Shown here piece by piece: positions 45,117-53,440 of a stretch of 64,000 nucleotides of DNA. The DNA comes from Aquisalibacillus elongatus (GTDB lineage: Bacteria > Bacillota > Bacilli > Bacillales > Alkalibacillaceae). A program made the translations under genes and the position numbers. Where the stretch lies: contig NZ_RKRF01000007.1 of NCBI RefSeq assembly GCF_003843875.1, positions 496,001-560,000 on the forward strand. The letters are read 5' to 3'. How positions within the stretch are numbered: the stretch's first letter is position 1; each line of letters begins with the position of its first letter. A model generated the notes under the pieces. That model saw only the letters and a list, made by a program, of their open reading frames with translations. It searched no databases and was not told the origin of the DNA.

Positions 45117-46070
45117 ATGTCACAATTAGAAAAAGCAACATTTGCAGGTGGCTGTTTTTGGTGTATGGTAGAACCATTTGATCGTAGGCCTGGTATCGAA
45201 AAAATCGTATCAGGCTATACAGGTGGACATACTGAAAACCCAACCTATGAAGAGGTATGTTCTGAAACAACGGGTCACGTAGAAGCCGTGCAAATAACAT
45301 TTAATCCAAACATTTTCCCATACGAAGACCTTCTTGAAATTTATTGGCAACAAATTGATCCCACGGATTCTGAAGGTCAATTTAATGACAGAGGTGGCTC
45401 TTACCACCCTGTGATTTTTTATCATAACGATAAACAAAAACAGCTAGCTGAATCATCTAAACAGGCATTAGAGGAAAGTGGGAAATTTAATAAGCCAGTT
45501 GTAGTCGAGATTAAAAAAGCTGATACCTTTTACCAAGCAGAAGACTATCATCAAGATTATTATAGGAAAAATGCATTTCATTATAAGCTTTATAAAAAAG
45601 GGTCCGGCCGAGAGGCTTTTATTAAAGAGCATTGGCATGATCAAGATAAAGAAAAGCTTAAAGCGCAGCTAACTGATATCCAATATAAAGTAACCCAAGA
45701 AGATGCAACAGAAACGCCTTATCAAAATGAATATTGGGATCACGAAGAAGAAGGTATTTATGTCGATATTGTAAGCGGCGAACCATTATTTTCATCTAAA
45801 GATAAATATGACGCTGGGTGCGGTTGGCCGAGCTTTACAAAACCTATTTCTAAAATAGAAGAACGTATGGATACGTCACATGGTATGCGTAGAATTGAGG
45901 TCAGAAGTGAATACGCAAACTCACATCTTGGACATGTTTTTGAGGATGGGCCTATGGAAGAAGGCGGATTACGATACTGTATTAATTCTGCAGCATTAAA
46001 ATTTATACCTGTTGATGAGCTTGAAGAAAAAGGGTATGGCAAATATAAAGTATTATTTGAAGAAAAATAA
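45117..46070 (+). CDS. msrAB: bifunctional peptide methionine sulfoxide reductase MsrA-MsrB
   Basis: Repairs oxidised methionine: N-terminal MsrA (S-sulfoxide; Cys13 in [10 protein letters not shown]) fused to C-terminal MsrB (R-sulfoxide; [20 protein letters not shown] and catalytic Cys288 in [11 protein letters not shown]). 317 residues. The zinc CxxC pairs of some MsrBs are not present. AGAGGTGATAAG precedes ATG 45117; the in-frame start at 44988 lies within the previous gene. A second, MsrA-only gene occurs at 55459. Confidence 0.95.
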   Translation: MSQLEKATFAGGCFWCMVEPFDRRPGIEKIVSGYTGGHTENPTYEEVCSETTGHVEAVQITFNPNIFPYEDLLEIYWQQIDPTDSEGQFNDRGGSYHPVIFYHNDKQKQLAESSKQALEESGKFNKPVVVEIKKADTFYQAEDYHQDYYRKNAFHYKLYKKGSGREAFIKEHWHDQDKEKLKAQLTDIQYKVTQEDATETPYQNEYWDHEEEGIYVDIVSGEPLFSSKDKYDAGCGWPSFTKPISKIEERMDTSHGMRRIEVRSEYANSHLGHVFEDGPMEEGGLRYCINSAALKFIPVDELEEKGYGKYKVLFEEK

Positions 46071-46090
46071 TCAATCAAACGTTTGATTGA
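46071..46090. promoter_or_regulatory. perfect 20-bp palindrome, possible operator
   Basis: TCAATCAAAC joined to its exact reverse complement with no spacer, directly after the msrAB stop and 20 bp before the DUF6501 gene. Symmetry and core (CAAACGTTTG) suit a dimeric TetR-type regulator; there is no U-tract, so it is a poor terminator. Confidence 0.4.
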
Positions 46091-46109
46091 ATTTAGAGGT
46101 GTATAAATT

Positions 46110-46307
46110 ATGATTCATAAAACGTGGTATAATCATGAAACAATTAAACAAATTAAATGTACGAATACAAATGCAAAAAAGTTTACAGTTGAAAACGTCT
46201 TAACACCAGGAAAAACGTACGATGTCAAAAATGAATCAGAAGAGTTTTATTTTGTAGTTGATGACACAGGCAAAATGGGCGGATTTTTAAAGGATTATTT
46301 TGAATAA
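46110..46307 (+). CDS. DUF6501 family small protein
   Basis: 65 residues resembling the DUF6501 family: MIHKTWYNHETIKQIKC, NVLTPGKTYDVKNESEEFYF and the C-terminal GGFLKDYFE. TTAGAGGTG precedes the ATG. Cytoplasmic, probably a small beta barrel; function unknown. Followed by a strong terminator. Confidence 0.75.
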   Translation: MIHKTWYNHETIKQIKCTNTNAKKFTVENVLTPGKTYDVKNESEEFYFVVDDTGKMGGFLKDYFE

Positions 46308-46314
46308 TCGTAGG

Positions 46315-46349
46315 AGCAGCTTTCATATTGGGTGAAAGCTGCTTTTTTT
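46315..46349 (+). terminator. terminator after DUF6501 gene
   Basis: 11-bp perfect stem AGCAGCTTTCA (46315-46325) / TGAAAGCTGCT (46333-46343) and seven T-rich bases. Confidence 0.88.
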
Positions 46350-46411
46350 GACGGTGAAGCTAAACGTAACGTATAATTATTTTAAATTCAAGATAAAATA
46401 GGAGGCCGAAT

Positions 46412-47008
46412 ATGAAGCATGTTTTTAAAGAAGGTCAAAGTAATCGGACATTACTTCTATTACATGGTACAGGTGGTAATGAAGAGGACTTGTTACCATT
46501 AGCGGATATGATCGATCAAGACGCTAATATTTTAAGTGTAAGAGGAAGTGTAAACGAAAATGGTATGAATCGTTTTTTTAAACGACATGCTGAAGGTGTG
46601 TTTGATGAAGAAGATTTAATTGAGCGAACCAAAGAATTAAATCAATTTTTAGATGACAAAAGTAATGAATATGGATTTGATCGTAATGAAATATATGCTG
46701 TCGGTTATTCTAATGGCGCAAATATTGCAGGCAGCATGCTTTTTCATTATAACGATTCACTAAAGGCTGCCATGTTATTTCATCCAATGGTTCCTAGAAG
46801 AGGAATTCAATTGCCAGACCAACAAGGTGTAAATGTATTTATAGGTGCGGGTGAAAACGATCCGATTTGTCCAGCCCAGGAAGCTCAGGACCTGAAGAGT
46901 CTTTTAGAAAGTGCGAATGTTGACGTTGAATTATTCTGGACAAATATGGGGCATCAATTGACGAGAGAAGAAGTGGAAGCAGCAAAAGCGTGGTATCAGA
47001 AATTATAA
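46412..47008 (+). CDS. alpha/beta hydrolase, MhqD/phospholipase-carboxylesterase type
   Basis: 198-residue serine hydrolase: oxyanion motif LLLLHGTGGNEEDLLPLA, nucleophile in VGYSNGANIA, Asp in GAGENDPICP and His in MGHQLTREE. Similar to B. subtilis MhqD and other small carboxylesterases; substrate unknown. AATAGGAGG precedes the ATG. Confidence 0.88.
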   Translation: MKHVFKEGQSNRTLLLLHGTGGNEEDLLPLADMIDQDANILSVRGSVNENGMNRFFKRHAEGVFDEEDLIERTKELNQFLDDKSNEYGFDRNEIYAVGYSNGANIAGSMLFHYNDSLKAAMLFHPMVPRRGIQLPDQQGVNVFIGAGENDPICPAQEAQDLKSLLESANVDVELFWTNMGHQLTREEVEAAKAWYQKL

Positions 47009-47012
47009 AACG

Positions 47013-47050
47013 AAAAGTGCCTATTGAGCGTAGTCTCATTAGGCACTTTT
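47013..47050. terminator. bidirectional terminator
   Basis: 11-bp arms AAAAGTGCCTA (47013-47023) / TAGGCACTTTT (47040-47050) between the convergent hydrolase and LysM-M14 genes. Confidence 0.75.
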
Positions 47051-47053
47051 AAA

Positions 47054-48241
47054 TTATACATTTAAATTGACTAGAAATACCCCTAAAGTTTCCTCATATA
47101 TTTCATCGAATTGTTCAAATGGTAAGGGGTTCGTGCCTCGGCCTAATTCTACTGTGAATCCTGGTCTTCGATATTCTTGAATAAACCAATCTTTATATCC
47201 ATTGTGACTGTCAACATAACGTATTGGTGTATATCCACTCATACGACTGTACTCACTAACAATTGTTTGTGATTCTGGTGGCTCTAAGCCTTCATATCCC
47301 CAATAGATCACTTTACCTTGAGTGTGTAAAGCTAATACACGTTCAAAATCATTGTTTTTAACTAATTCAGCCATAGTTATAGCTTCCGGTTCTGATAAAG
47401 GTGATGGACCTGGGTAATCTCTTGGGGCTGGTTGTTGACGTTTCCGGTTGGACTCAATTTCCCAATTGGCAGGATATTGATTATTTAAATCAACACCTCT
47501 AATATTAGCTTTCCAATTATTGAAGTTAGTGCTACCTTGATTAATTTCTAATACTAAATCTTGAAACTCTGCATCTTCAGGTAGACCTTTATTTAATAAG
47601 TCGACACCATCTGGGTTTACCATTGGAACAAGAGACAGTGTGATGGAGTTGTAGAAGTTTTGCATATCTATTCCACGAATAGGTTCATTCGAAGAAAGGG
47701 ATAATAAGTAATCATGGAGAAAACGCATGATAACAGATGTCGTAATGGATTCATTTGCATGAAAAGAACCATTTATATGAATATGACGATCGCCTTCACC
47801 AATCGTAACTTCATATATGGGTTTATTCATAACTGATTGCCCGATTTCTCTTAAGGTTAAAAAAGGAAATAAATTGACGAGTTTAAATAAATCTTCTTCT
47901 AATCGATCTGAAGTATATGGTTCATTAAATGTTAAAATATTGTCATAAATACGCTTAGGGATATTCAATAAATCACCAATTCTTAATTGATAAGAATTTA
48001 CTGGATTTGTGGCCAGAATTCTTTCTAAAGGAAGTGAGTATTCTTGACTAATTTTCCACAGTGTATCACCCGGTTGAATCCAATATTCTTCTTTAATGTA
48101 ATTGGGCACTTTAATTACTTGACCAACCCTCAAAGCGTTAGGGTCAGTGTATGGATTCGCTTCAATAAGTTGTTGAAGTGGGATGTTAAATAATCTCGCT
48201 ATTTGATAATAAGTCATTCCTGGCTGAATGACTAAGTCCAT
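47054..48241 (-). CDS. LysM-M14 peptidase, gamma-D-glutamyl-meso-diaminopimelate peptidase I-like
   Basis: 395 residues: two LysM peptidoglycan-binding repeats (~3-46 and ~54-95, QPGMTYYQIARLFNIPL and QPGDTLWKISQEYSLPL) and a zinc carboxypeptidase M14 domain with ligands His161 and Glu164 (SFHANES), His306 (ALHTQGK) and catalytic Glu365 (FTVELGRG). Relatives cut gamma-D-Glu-DAP bonds in spore-former wall peptides. No signal peptide, as in the sporulation-associated enzymes, so release may be from the mother cell (inference). AAGGGGGA precedes the ATG. Confidence 0.92.
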   Translation of the reverse strand: MDLVIQPGMTYYQIARLFNIPLQQLIEANPYTDPNALRVGQVIKVPNYIKEEYWIQPGDTLWKISQEYSLPLERILATNPVNSYQLRIGDLLNIPKRIYDNILTFNEPYTSDRLEEDLFKLVNLFPFLTLREIGQSVMNKPIYEVTIGEGDRHIHINGSFHANESITTSVIMRFLHDYLLSLSSNEPIRGIDMQNFYNSITLSLVPMVNPDGVDLLNKGLPEDAEFQDLVLEINQGSTNFNNWKANIRGVDLNNQYPANWEIESNRKRQQPAPRDYPGPSPLSEPEAITMAELVKNNDFERVLALHTQGKVIYWGYEGLEPPESQTIVSEYSRMSGYTPIRYVDSHNGYKDWFIQEYRRPGFTVELGRGTNPLPFEQFDEIYEETLGVFLVNLNV

Positions 48242-48287
48242 ATGAAGTCCCCCTTTATGGATTTTGTAACCGCTAGTAAAAGTATAT

Positions 48288-48316
48288 TTGCACTATCAAA
48301 AAAAAGTGCTTATAAT
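48288..48316 (+). promoter_or_regulatory. promoter of the ferredoxin gene
   Basis: TTGCAC (48288-48293), 17-bp spacer, perfect TATAAT (48311-48316). Start near 48323, leader about 77 nt. Confidence 0.65.
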
Positions 48317-48399
48317 CGTAATTAGAATATTGCACACACATGGTATCTTATATAAAATGTGATAAGATAGTTTTAGAGAAAAATAAAGGAGTGATCTTT

Positions 48400-48636
48400 T
48401 TGGCATTTATTATTACATCACCATGTAAAGATGAAAAAGCAGCGGAATGCGTAGAAGTATGTCCGGTTGACTGTATTGAAGAAGGTAAAGACATGTTCTA
48501 TATAGATCCAGATATTTGTATTGATTGTGGAGCATGTGAAGCCGTATGCCCTGTAGAAGCGATTTATCATGAAGATGAGCTTCCAGAAGAAGAACGTGAA
48601 TATATCGAGCTTAATCGTAGGTTCTTCCAAGAATAA
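48400..48636 (+). CDS. 7Fe ferredoxin ([3Fe-4S][4Fe-4S])
   Basis: 78-residue soluble electron carrier. Cysteines at 9, 17, 21, 25, 40, 43, 46 and 50 have exactly the spacing of Azotobacter FdI shifted by one: Cys9/17/50 for a 3Fe-4S cluster, Cys21/40/43/46 for a 4Fe-4S cluster, and Cys25 free. Very acidic C-terminus. TTG 48400 has AAAGGAGTGATC upstream; the upstream in-frame start at 48340 is not supported. Partner enzyme not evident from context. Confidence 0.93.
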   Translation: MAFIITSPCKDEKAAECVEVCPVDCIEEGKDMFYIDPDICIDCGACEAVCPVEAIYHEDELPEEEREYIELNRRFFQE

Positions 48637-48650
48637 ATGGTTTACAATGT

Positions 48651-48683
48651 AAAGGCTGGATACATTCATTCAGCCTTTTTTTT
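48651..48683 (+). terminator. terminator of the ferredoxin gene
   Basis: 8-bp stem AAAGGCTG (48651-48658) / CAGCCTTT (48671-48678) followed by a run of T. Confidence 0.75.
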
Positions 48684-48715
48684 ATGAAATTAACGACAGT
48701 AAGGAGCAATCAGTC

Positions 48716-49786
48716 ATGAAAAGGTTATATTTAACGGATTTACAAACAGAACAACTCTTTTCGACGATAAGATGGTTTTTTCTAATCGTATGTGGAGGTC
48801 TGTTTTATTATGAACCCTTTCGTAATCAATTAAATCTGAATTTAGAAACATTTGATTACTTATTTATAACTGCACTAGCTTACATGTTCATTACACAGAT
48901 TGCTCTTTTTATATCTTCTAATAGAGAAAAGCTACAAAAAGTCATCATTCATTCAGGAATTATTTTTGATTTTGTCGTTATTTTCTGGTTAATTGCATTA
49001 TCAGGTGGTATTGAAAGTTTATTTGTCCCAATCGTGTATTTATTTATTATGCATGCTACGATTTATTGGCGAACAAGAGGTTTGCTATTAGCAACCTCAA
49101 TTTCAGTATTATCTTATAGTGCAATTGCTCTTTACCCAACAGGAACAATACCAACAGATTTGATTTGGGAGTTTGGGTTTAATTTATTATTCTTTATCGT
49201 CATTGGTTTATTTGCTGGCATATTAGCCCTAAGAGAGCGTAAACACTTGAAAGAAAAAGTTACATTTCATGACCTTTCAATTAAAGATCATGTATCTGGA
49301 TTATATAATCATCGTTCTTTTCAAAACACACTCTCGAAACTCGTACAAGCAGAACAAGAATTCACATTGATTATGGCGGATATCGATAATTTCAAACAGA
49401 TTAATGACGAATGTGGCCACACCATTGGTGACCAAGTCATCTCAGCATTCGGTAACACTCTTACACACGAACTGGACAAGCCGAATAGCTTTGCATTCAG
49501 GTATGGAGGAGAGGAATTTGCGATTATTCTATTTGATCGACAAAAACGGTCAATTGAACAGCGAATCAAACAATGTAATAAACTGTTTCAACATGGCGTT
49601 AACCTTATACCAGAATTAAAAAATCAGGAAGTGACGATTAGTTATGGCGTCGCATACTCTTATAGCGGTGATGAAAAAGAAGATTTAATTAGACGTGCTG
49701 ATGATTATCTATATCTTGCTAAATCTAATGGGAAAGATAGAATAATGTTTCAAGAATCATCTGAACATATAGGGGAATTGACATGA
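48716..49786 (+). CDS. membrane-bound GGDEF diguanylate cyclase
   Basis: 356 residues: five or six membrane helices (~15-185) as sensor region, a short coiled linker, and a GGDEF domain with DIDNFKQINDECGH and the intact active site RYGGEEF. The RxxD allosteric inhibition site normally just before GGEEF is not present (KPNS occupies it), so product inhibition may be absent. Should make c-di-GMP. AAGGAGC precedes ATG 48716. Its stop overlaps the dynamin start (ATGA), implying coupled translation. Confidence 0.92.
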   Translation: MKRLYLTDLQTEQLFSTIRWFFLIVCGGLFYYEPFRNQLNLNLETFDYLFITALAYMFITQIALFISSNREKLQKVIIHSGIIFDFVVIFWLIALSGGIESLFVPIVYLFIMHATIYWRTRGLLLATSISVLSYSAIALYPTGTIPTDLIWEFGFNLLFFIVIGLFAGILALRERKHLKEKVTFHDLSIKDHVSGLYNHRSFQNTLSKLVQAEQEFTLIMADIDNFKQINDECGHTIGDQVISAFGNTLTHELDKPNSFAFRYGGEEFAIILFDRQKRSIEQRIKQCNKLFQHGVNLIPELKNQEVTISYGVAYSYSGDEKEDLIRRADDYLYLAKSNGKDRIMFQESSEHIGELT

Positions 49787-52700
49787 TTACAAAGGCACCA
49801 CAAGTTAACACAATTAATTTTGATGCTTTATGGCGCAAAGTATCAAAAGGAACTTTTCATCAATCAGAACAAAAACTTAAAGAACTGTACGATAAATGGG
49901 AAAACCAAACGTTTACAATCGGCTTTACGGGACATTTTTCTGCGGGTAAATCTTCACTAATTAATGCGATTATTGAAGAACACATTCTTCCATCTAGTCC
50001 AATTCCAACTAGTGCTAATATTGTTGAATTGCAATATGGTGAAGACAAAACGATTTATGATCTAAATGATGGAAGACAAACAATGGAGAATCAAATTCAT
50101 TTAGATCATGTAAATGAGTTAGCTAGAAATGGTGAGGATGTCAAATCCATAACGATTCAAAGAAAACAATCATTTTTAGAAAACGGTGTTACGTTAATGG
50201 ATACACCTGGAATCGATTCTTCTAATGACGCTGAATTTGATCGTACATTAGCAAACGTACATTTAATAGATTTCTTTGTTTATGTCATGGATTATAATCA
50301 TGTTCAATCAGAGGTCAACTTCAAATTTTTAAGAGAGTTACAAGACCATGACATCCCATTTATAATTGTTGTTAACCAAATTGATAAACATAATGAACAG
50401 GAACTTGTGTTTGATTCGTTCAAACAATCATTAAGGAATAGTTGTATAGAATGGAATCTAGAACCCGTAAGCATTTTTTATACGTCCTTAATGGACGATC
50501 AGCATCCTTTAAACCAGTTAACAAACCTAAAGCAATCCTTAAATGAATTGATTGATGATAAAGACGAATATATTGCCAAGAAGTTAACCGTGGAATTAAA
50601 CAAAATCATTACTGAATGGTCTGAAGAAGAATTTGAACTAACCGGGCAATCGTATCAAAAATTAAACCAAATAAGACAAACCATTAATCGATTAAATGAA
50701 GACCTTAACCATCTTCATACTGAGCAAAATAACTATTTACAAAAACTCAATCAAGATATTCAAGATATATTAAATAACGCTTATATTATGACCTTTGAAA
50801 CAAGGGAGCAAGCTCGTGCTTATTTGGAATCTCTTCAGCCGAACTTCAAGGTGGGCAAATTATTTTCTAAAAGAAAGACAGAGGAAGAAAAACAGCAACG
50901 CCTAGATCAATTTTTAAAAACTATAAATGATCGAGTTAAAACTGAAATGACCTGGCATATACGAAATTATCTTTTAGAGCAGATGCAACATCATCAGATT
51001 GACCAAAATAATATCGTAAGCAACGTTCAAAGCTTCAATATAGAAGTAACAAAAGAGCATATTGATCAAGCTGTTAATCCTTCAGCAGAAGTGAATGCTG
51101 ATTCGTTATTGATTTATACAGATCGTTTACAAAAAGATCTGAATTTATTATGTAAAAAAGAATTAACACCACTCTTAAGTGACTTAAATACTCACGTAAG
51201 TAAACAATTATATGAACGAACAGAACAAATTGAGCAGAATTTAGCTAATTATGAAGCACAAGCTAATCAACATTCTGATTTTGAAGATTTAGAAGTTCAG
51301 AGAAATTTAGCAAAAGAGGATCTCATTCACGAAACATTTAATGAAGAGAGCGGGAATAATCTCATTGGTCAGGCTGTTAAAGAGGAGAAGGTTGAGTATG
51401 TTGAATTAAAAGATTTGTTAAAACCAGTTGTTGAACAAGACAATACAGAACACTACACAAAGCAATCTGCGACGACGTTGAATGTTGACCACATTATTCA
51501 AAAAACAGAAAATGTGTTGAGCCAGATTAAACATATAGAGCCATTAAAGCCCTTCTATCAATCTATCTTAAAGCAATTTAATAGGTTGAATGATTCAAGT
51601 ATGACAGTGGCCCTTTTTGGTGCGTTTAGTGCTGGAAAATCATCATTTGCAAACGCTTGGATTGGTGATCACATATTACCATCGTCTCCTAATCCAACAA
51701 CGGCGGCTATTAATAAAATACGTCCCGTCGACGATCAACATGAACACAAAGAAGTATTAGTTCAATATAAGACAACTGAACAATTATTTAAACAACTTAT
51801 GTCGATGACGGCACTTTATTTGTCTGAAACATTTGACGAACTAGATGATTTGACGCGTTATTTAAAACAACATCAAAAGCGGATTTTGCCACATTTATCA
51901 AAGACAGAGTCATCCTTTATTGAAGCGTATTTAAAAGGCATTCAAGATGTTAAACCTTCGCTAGGGAAAGAAGAACAGATTGAATGGGAAGATTTCTCAA
52001 AATATGTAACAGTTGAGTCTATTTCTTGTTTTATTGAAGAAATGAACGTGTTTTATGACTGCGAATTAACGAAAATGGGAATTACGTTAGTGGATACACC
52101 AGGAGCAGATTCCATACATGCTCGTCACACAAATACATCGTTACATTATGTTAATTCATCTGACGCTATTATTTATGTCACGTATTACAACCATGCATTT
52201 TCAAGAGCAGACCGAGAGTTTTTACTACAATTAGGTAGAGTGAAGGATGCCTTTTCGTTAGATAAAATGTTTTTTATACTAAATGCATCTGATCTAGCTC
52301 AGTCAGAACAAGAATTATCATTAGTAGAGGATTATTTAATTGACCAGCTGAATCAGTATGGCATTACACATCCAACAGTTTATCCACTTTCAAGTAAACA
52401 ACTATTAAGTGGAGAACCATCAAGCGAATCAAATGTATTTTTTGACCGCTTCAAAGCGTTTATCAAAAATGATTCAAAAGCTATTATGGCTAATAAAGTG
52501 ATGGATGAACAAAAACGTTTAGAAGCATTCATCAATGAAACAATCCAAGAAGCTAATCAGTCTAAAAATGAACAACTTAACCTTATTGCAAGTTTAAGTG
52601 ATTCAATTGGACGCGTTAAAGAAGAGCTTCATCAACATAATGATGAAACATACAAAAATCGAATCTCACAAGAAATAGAAGAACTCATGCATCATATGAC

Positions 52701-53322
52701 AAACCGTGTGACGATTCAATTATCAGAACAAATGAAAGACTCAATCAATCCAGCTAGTGTGAATTTGAACGGGAAAAAAGGGAAGGAACAATTATCGACT
52801 GCTTTAAAACAATTAATCTTTAATATTAATCAAAAAGTTTTAAACGAAGTTCGAACAATAAGTATTGTTCTTGATCGTTCGGTTGAGAAAACATTGAACG
52901 ATTGGATTAAAGAAATTAATCATTCTGTTATAAAAGACTCAGGCTTAACGAAAATGTATCACGAAAACGATAATCAGCAGACATTGCCAGAGTTTGACTT
53001 AAATATACAATTAAGTAAAGTAGAACTAGAAGAATTAGCTAGTTTTTATAAAAACCAAAAAGACTTTTATGAAGAACAAAAGGTTCAAGATCTGTTCGAA
53101 AGATTTAAGGAGCTTTCAAATTCAAGCATATCGCAACAAATTGATTTAATGGAAGCATCTCTTCAATCACATTATTTAAATGTATTTGAGAATATGAAGC
53201 GAGAGGACATTAAAGGTTATATTGACGAGAACGAGCAATTAATCCACCATAAAGAATTAATCTATCAGAACGATGAAGTATTTAATCAACTTCAATCGAT
53301 TCAATCAGAAATAAGCGAATGA
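49783..53322 (+). CDS. dynA: double dynamin-like GTPase DynA
   Basis: 1179-residue bacterial dynamin with two complete dynamin units in one chain, as in B. subtilis DynA (YpbR). G1 motifs are GHFSAGKSS (50-58) and GAFSAGKSS (613-621); G3 motifs are DTPGID and DTPGAD; N-x-x-D-type G4 motifs follow (NQIDK, NASDLA). Long coiled-coil stalks with many Gln/Asn/Glu surround each. Acts in membrane fusion and repair at the cytoplasmic face. Coupled to a diguanylate cyclase here. Confidence 0.94.
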   Translation: MITKAPQVNTINFDALWRKVSKGTFHQSEQKLKELYDKWENQTFTIGFTGHFSAGKSSLINAIIEEHILPSSPIPTSANIVELQYGEDKTIYDLNDGRQTMENQIHLDHVNELARNGEDVKSITIQRKQSFLENGVTLMDTPGIDSSNDAEFDRTLANVHLIDFFVYVMDYNHVQSEVNFKFLRELQDHDIPFIIVVNQIDKHNEQELVFDSFKQSLRNSCIEWNLEPVSIFYTSLMDDQHPLNQLTNLKQSLNELIDDKDEYIAKKLTVELNKIITEWSEEEFELTGQSYQKLNQIRQTINRLNEDLNHLHTEQNNYLQKLNQDIQDILNNAYIMTFETREQARAYLESLQPNFKVGKLFSKRKTEEEKQQRLDQFLKTINDRVKTEMTWHIRNYLLEQMQHHQIDQNNIVSNVQSFNIEVTKEHIDQAVNPSAEVNADSLLIYTDRLQKDLNLLCKKELTPLLSDLNTHVSKQLYERTEQIEQNLANYEAQANQHSDFEDLEVQRNLAKEDLIHETFNEESGNNLIGQAVKEEKVEYVELKDLLKPVVEQDNTEHYTKQSATTLNVDHIIQKTENVLSQIKHIEPLKPFYQSILKQFNRLNDSSMTVALFGAFSAGKSSFANAWIGDHILPSSPNPTTAAINKIRPVDDQHEHKEVLVQYKTTEQLFKQLMSMTALYLSETFDELDDLTRYLKQHQKRILPHLSKTESSFIEAYLKGIQDVKPSLGKEEQIEWEDFSKYVTVESISCFIEEMNVFYDCELTKMGITLVDTPGADSIHARHTNTSLHYVNSSDAIIYVTYYNHAFSRADREFLLQLGRVKDAFSLDKMFFILNASDLAQSEQELSLVEDYLIDQLNQYGITHPTVYPLSSKQLLSGEPSSESNVFFDRFKAFIKNDSKAIMANKVMDEQKRLEAFINETIQEANQSKNEQLNLIASLSDSIGRVKEELHQHNDETYKNRISQEIEELMHHMTNRVTIQLSEQMKDSINPASVNLNGKKGKEQLSTALKQLIFNINQKVLNEVRTISIVLDRSVEKTLNDWIKEINHSVIKDSGLTKMYHENDNQQTLPEFDLNIQLSKVELEELASFYKNQKDFYEEQKVQDLFERFKELSNSSISQQIDLMEASLQSHYLNVFENMKREDIKGYIDENEQLIHHKELIYQNDEVFNQLQSIQSEISE

Positions 53323-53326
53323 AACT

Positions 53327-53353
53327 AGGGCAATTTTACCATTGCCCTTTTTC
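53327..53353 (+). terminator. terminator after dynA
   Basis: 8-bp stem AGGGCAAT (53327-53334) / ATTGCCCT (53341-53348) and TTTTC. Confidence 0.65.
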
Positions 53354-53377
53354 ATTAAAATTCAATTGTTAGAATAT

Positions 53378-53406
53378 TCGACAAACACTGTCAAAACAGG
53401 TATAAT
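53378..53406 (+). promoter_or_regulatory. promoter of the S9 peptidase gene
   Basis: TCGACA (53378-53383), 17-bp spacer, perfect TATAAT (53401-53406). Confidence 0.65.
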
Positions 53407-53440
53407 AAGTAGATAATTGCATTAAATGAAGGAGGATAAT

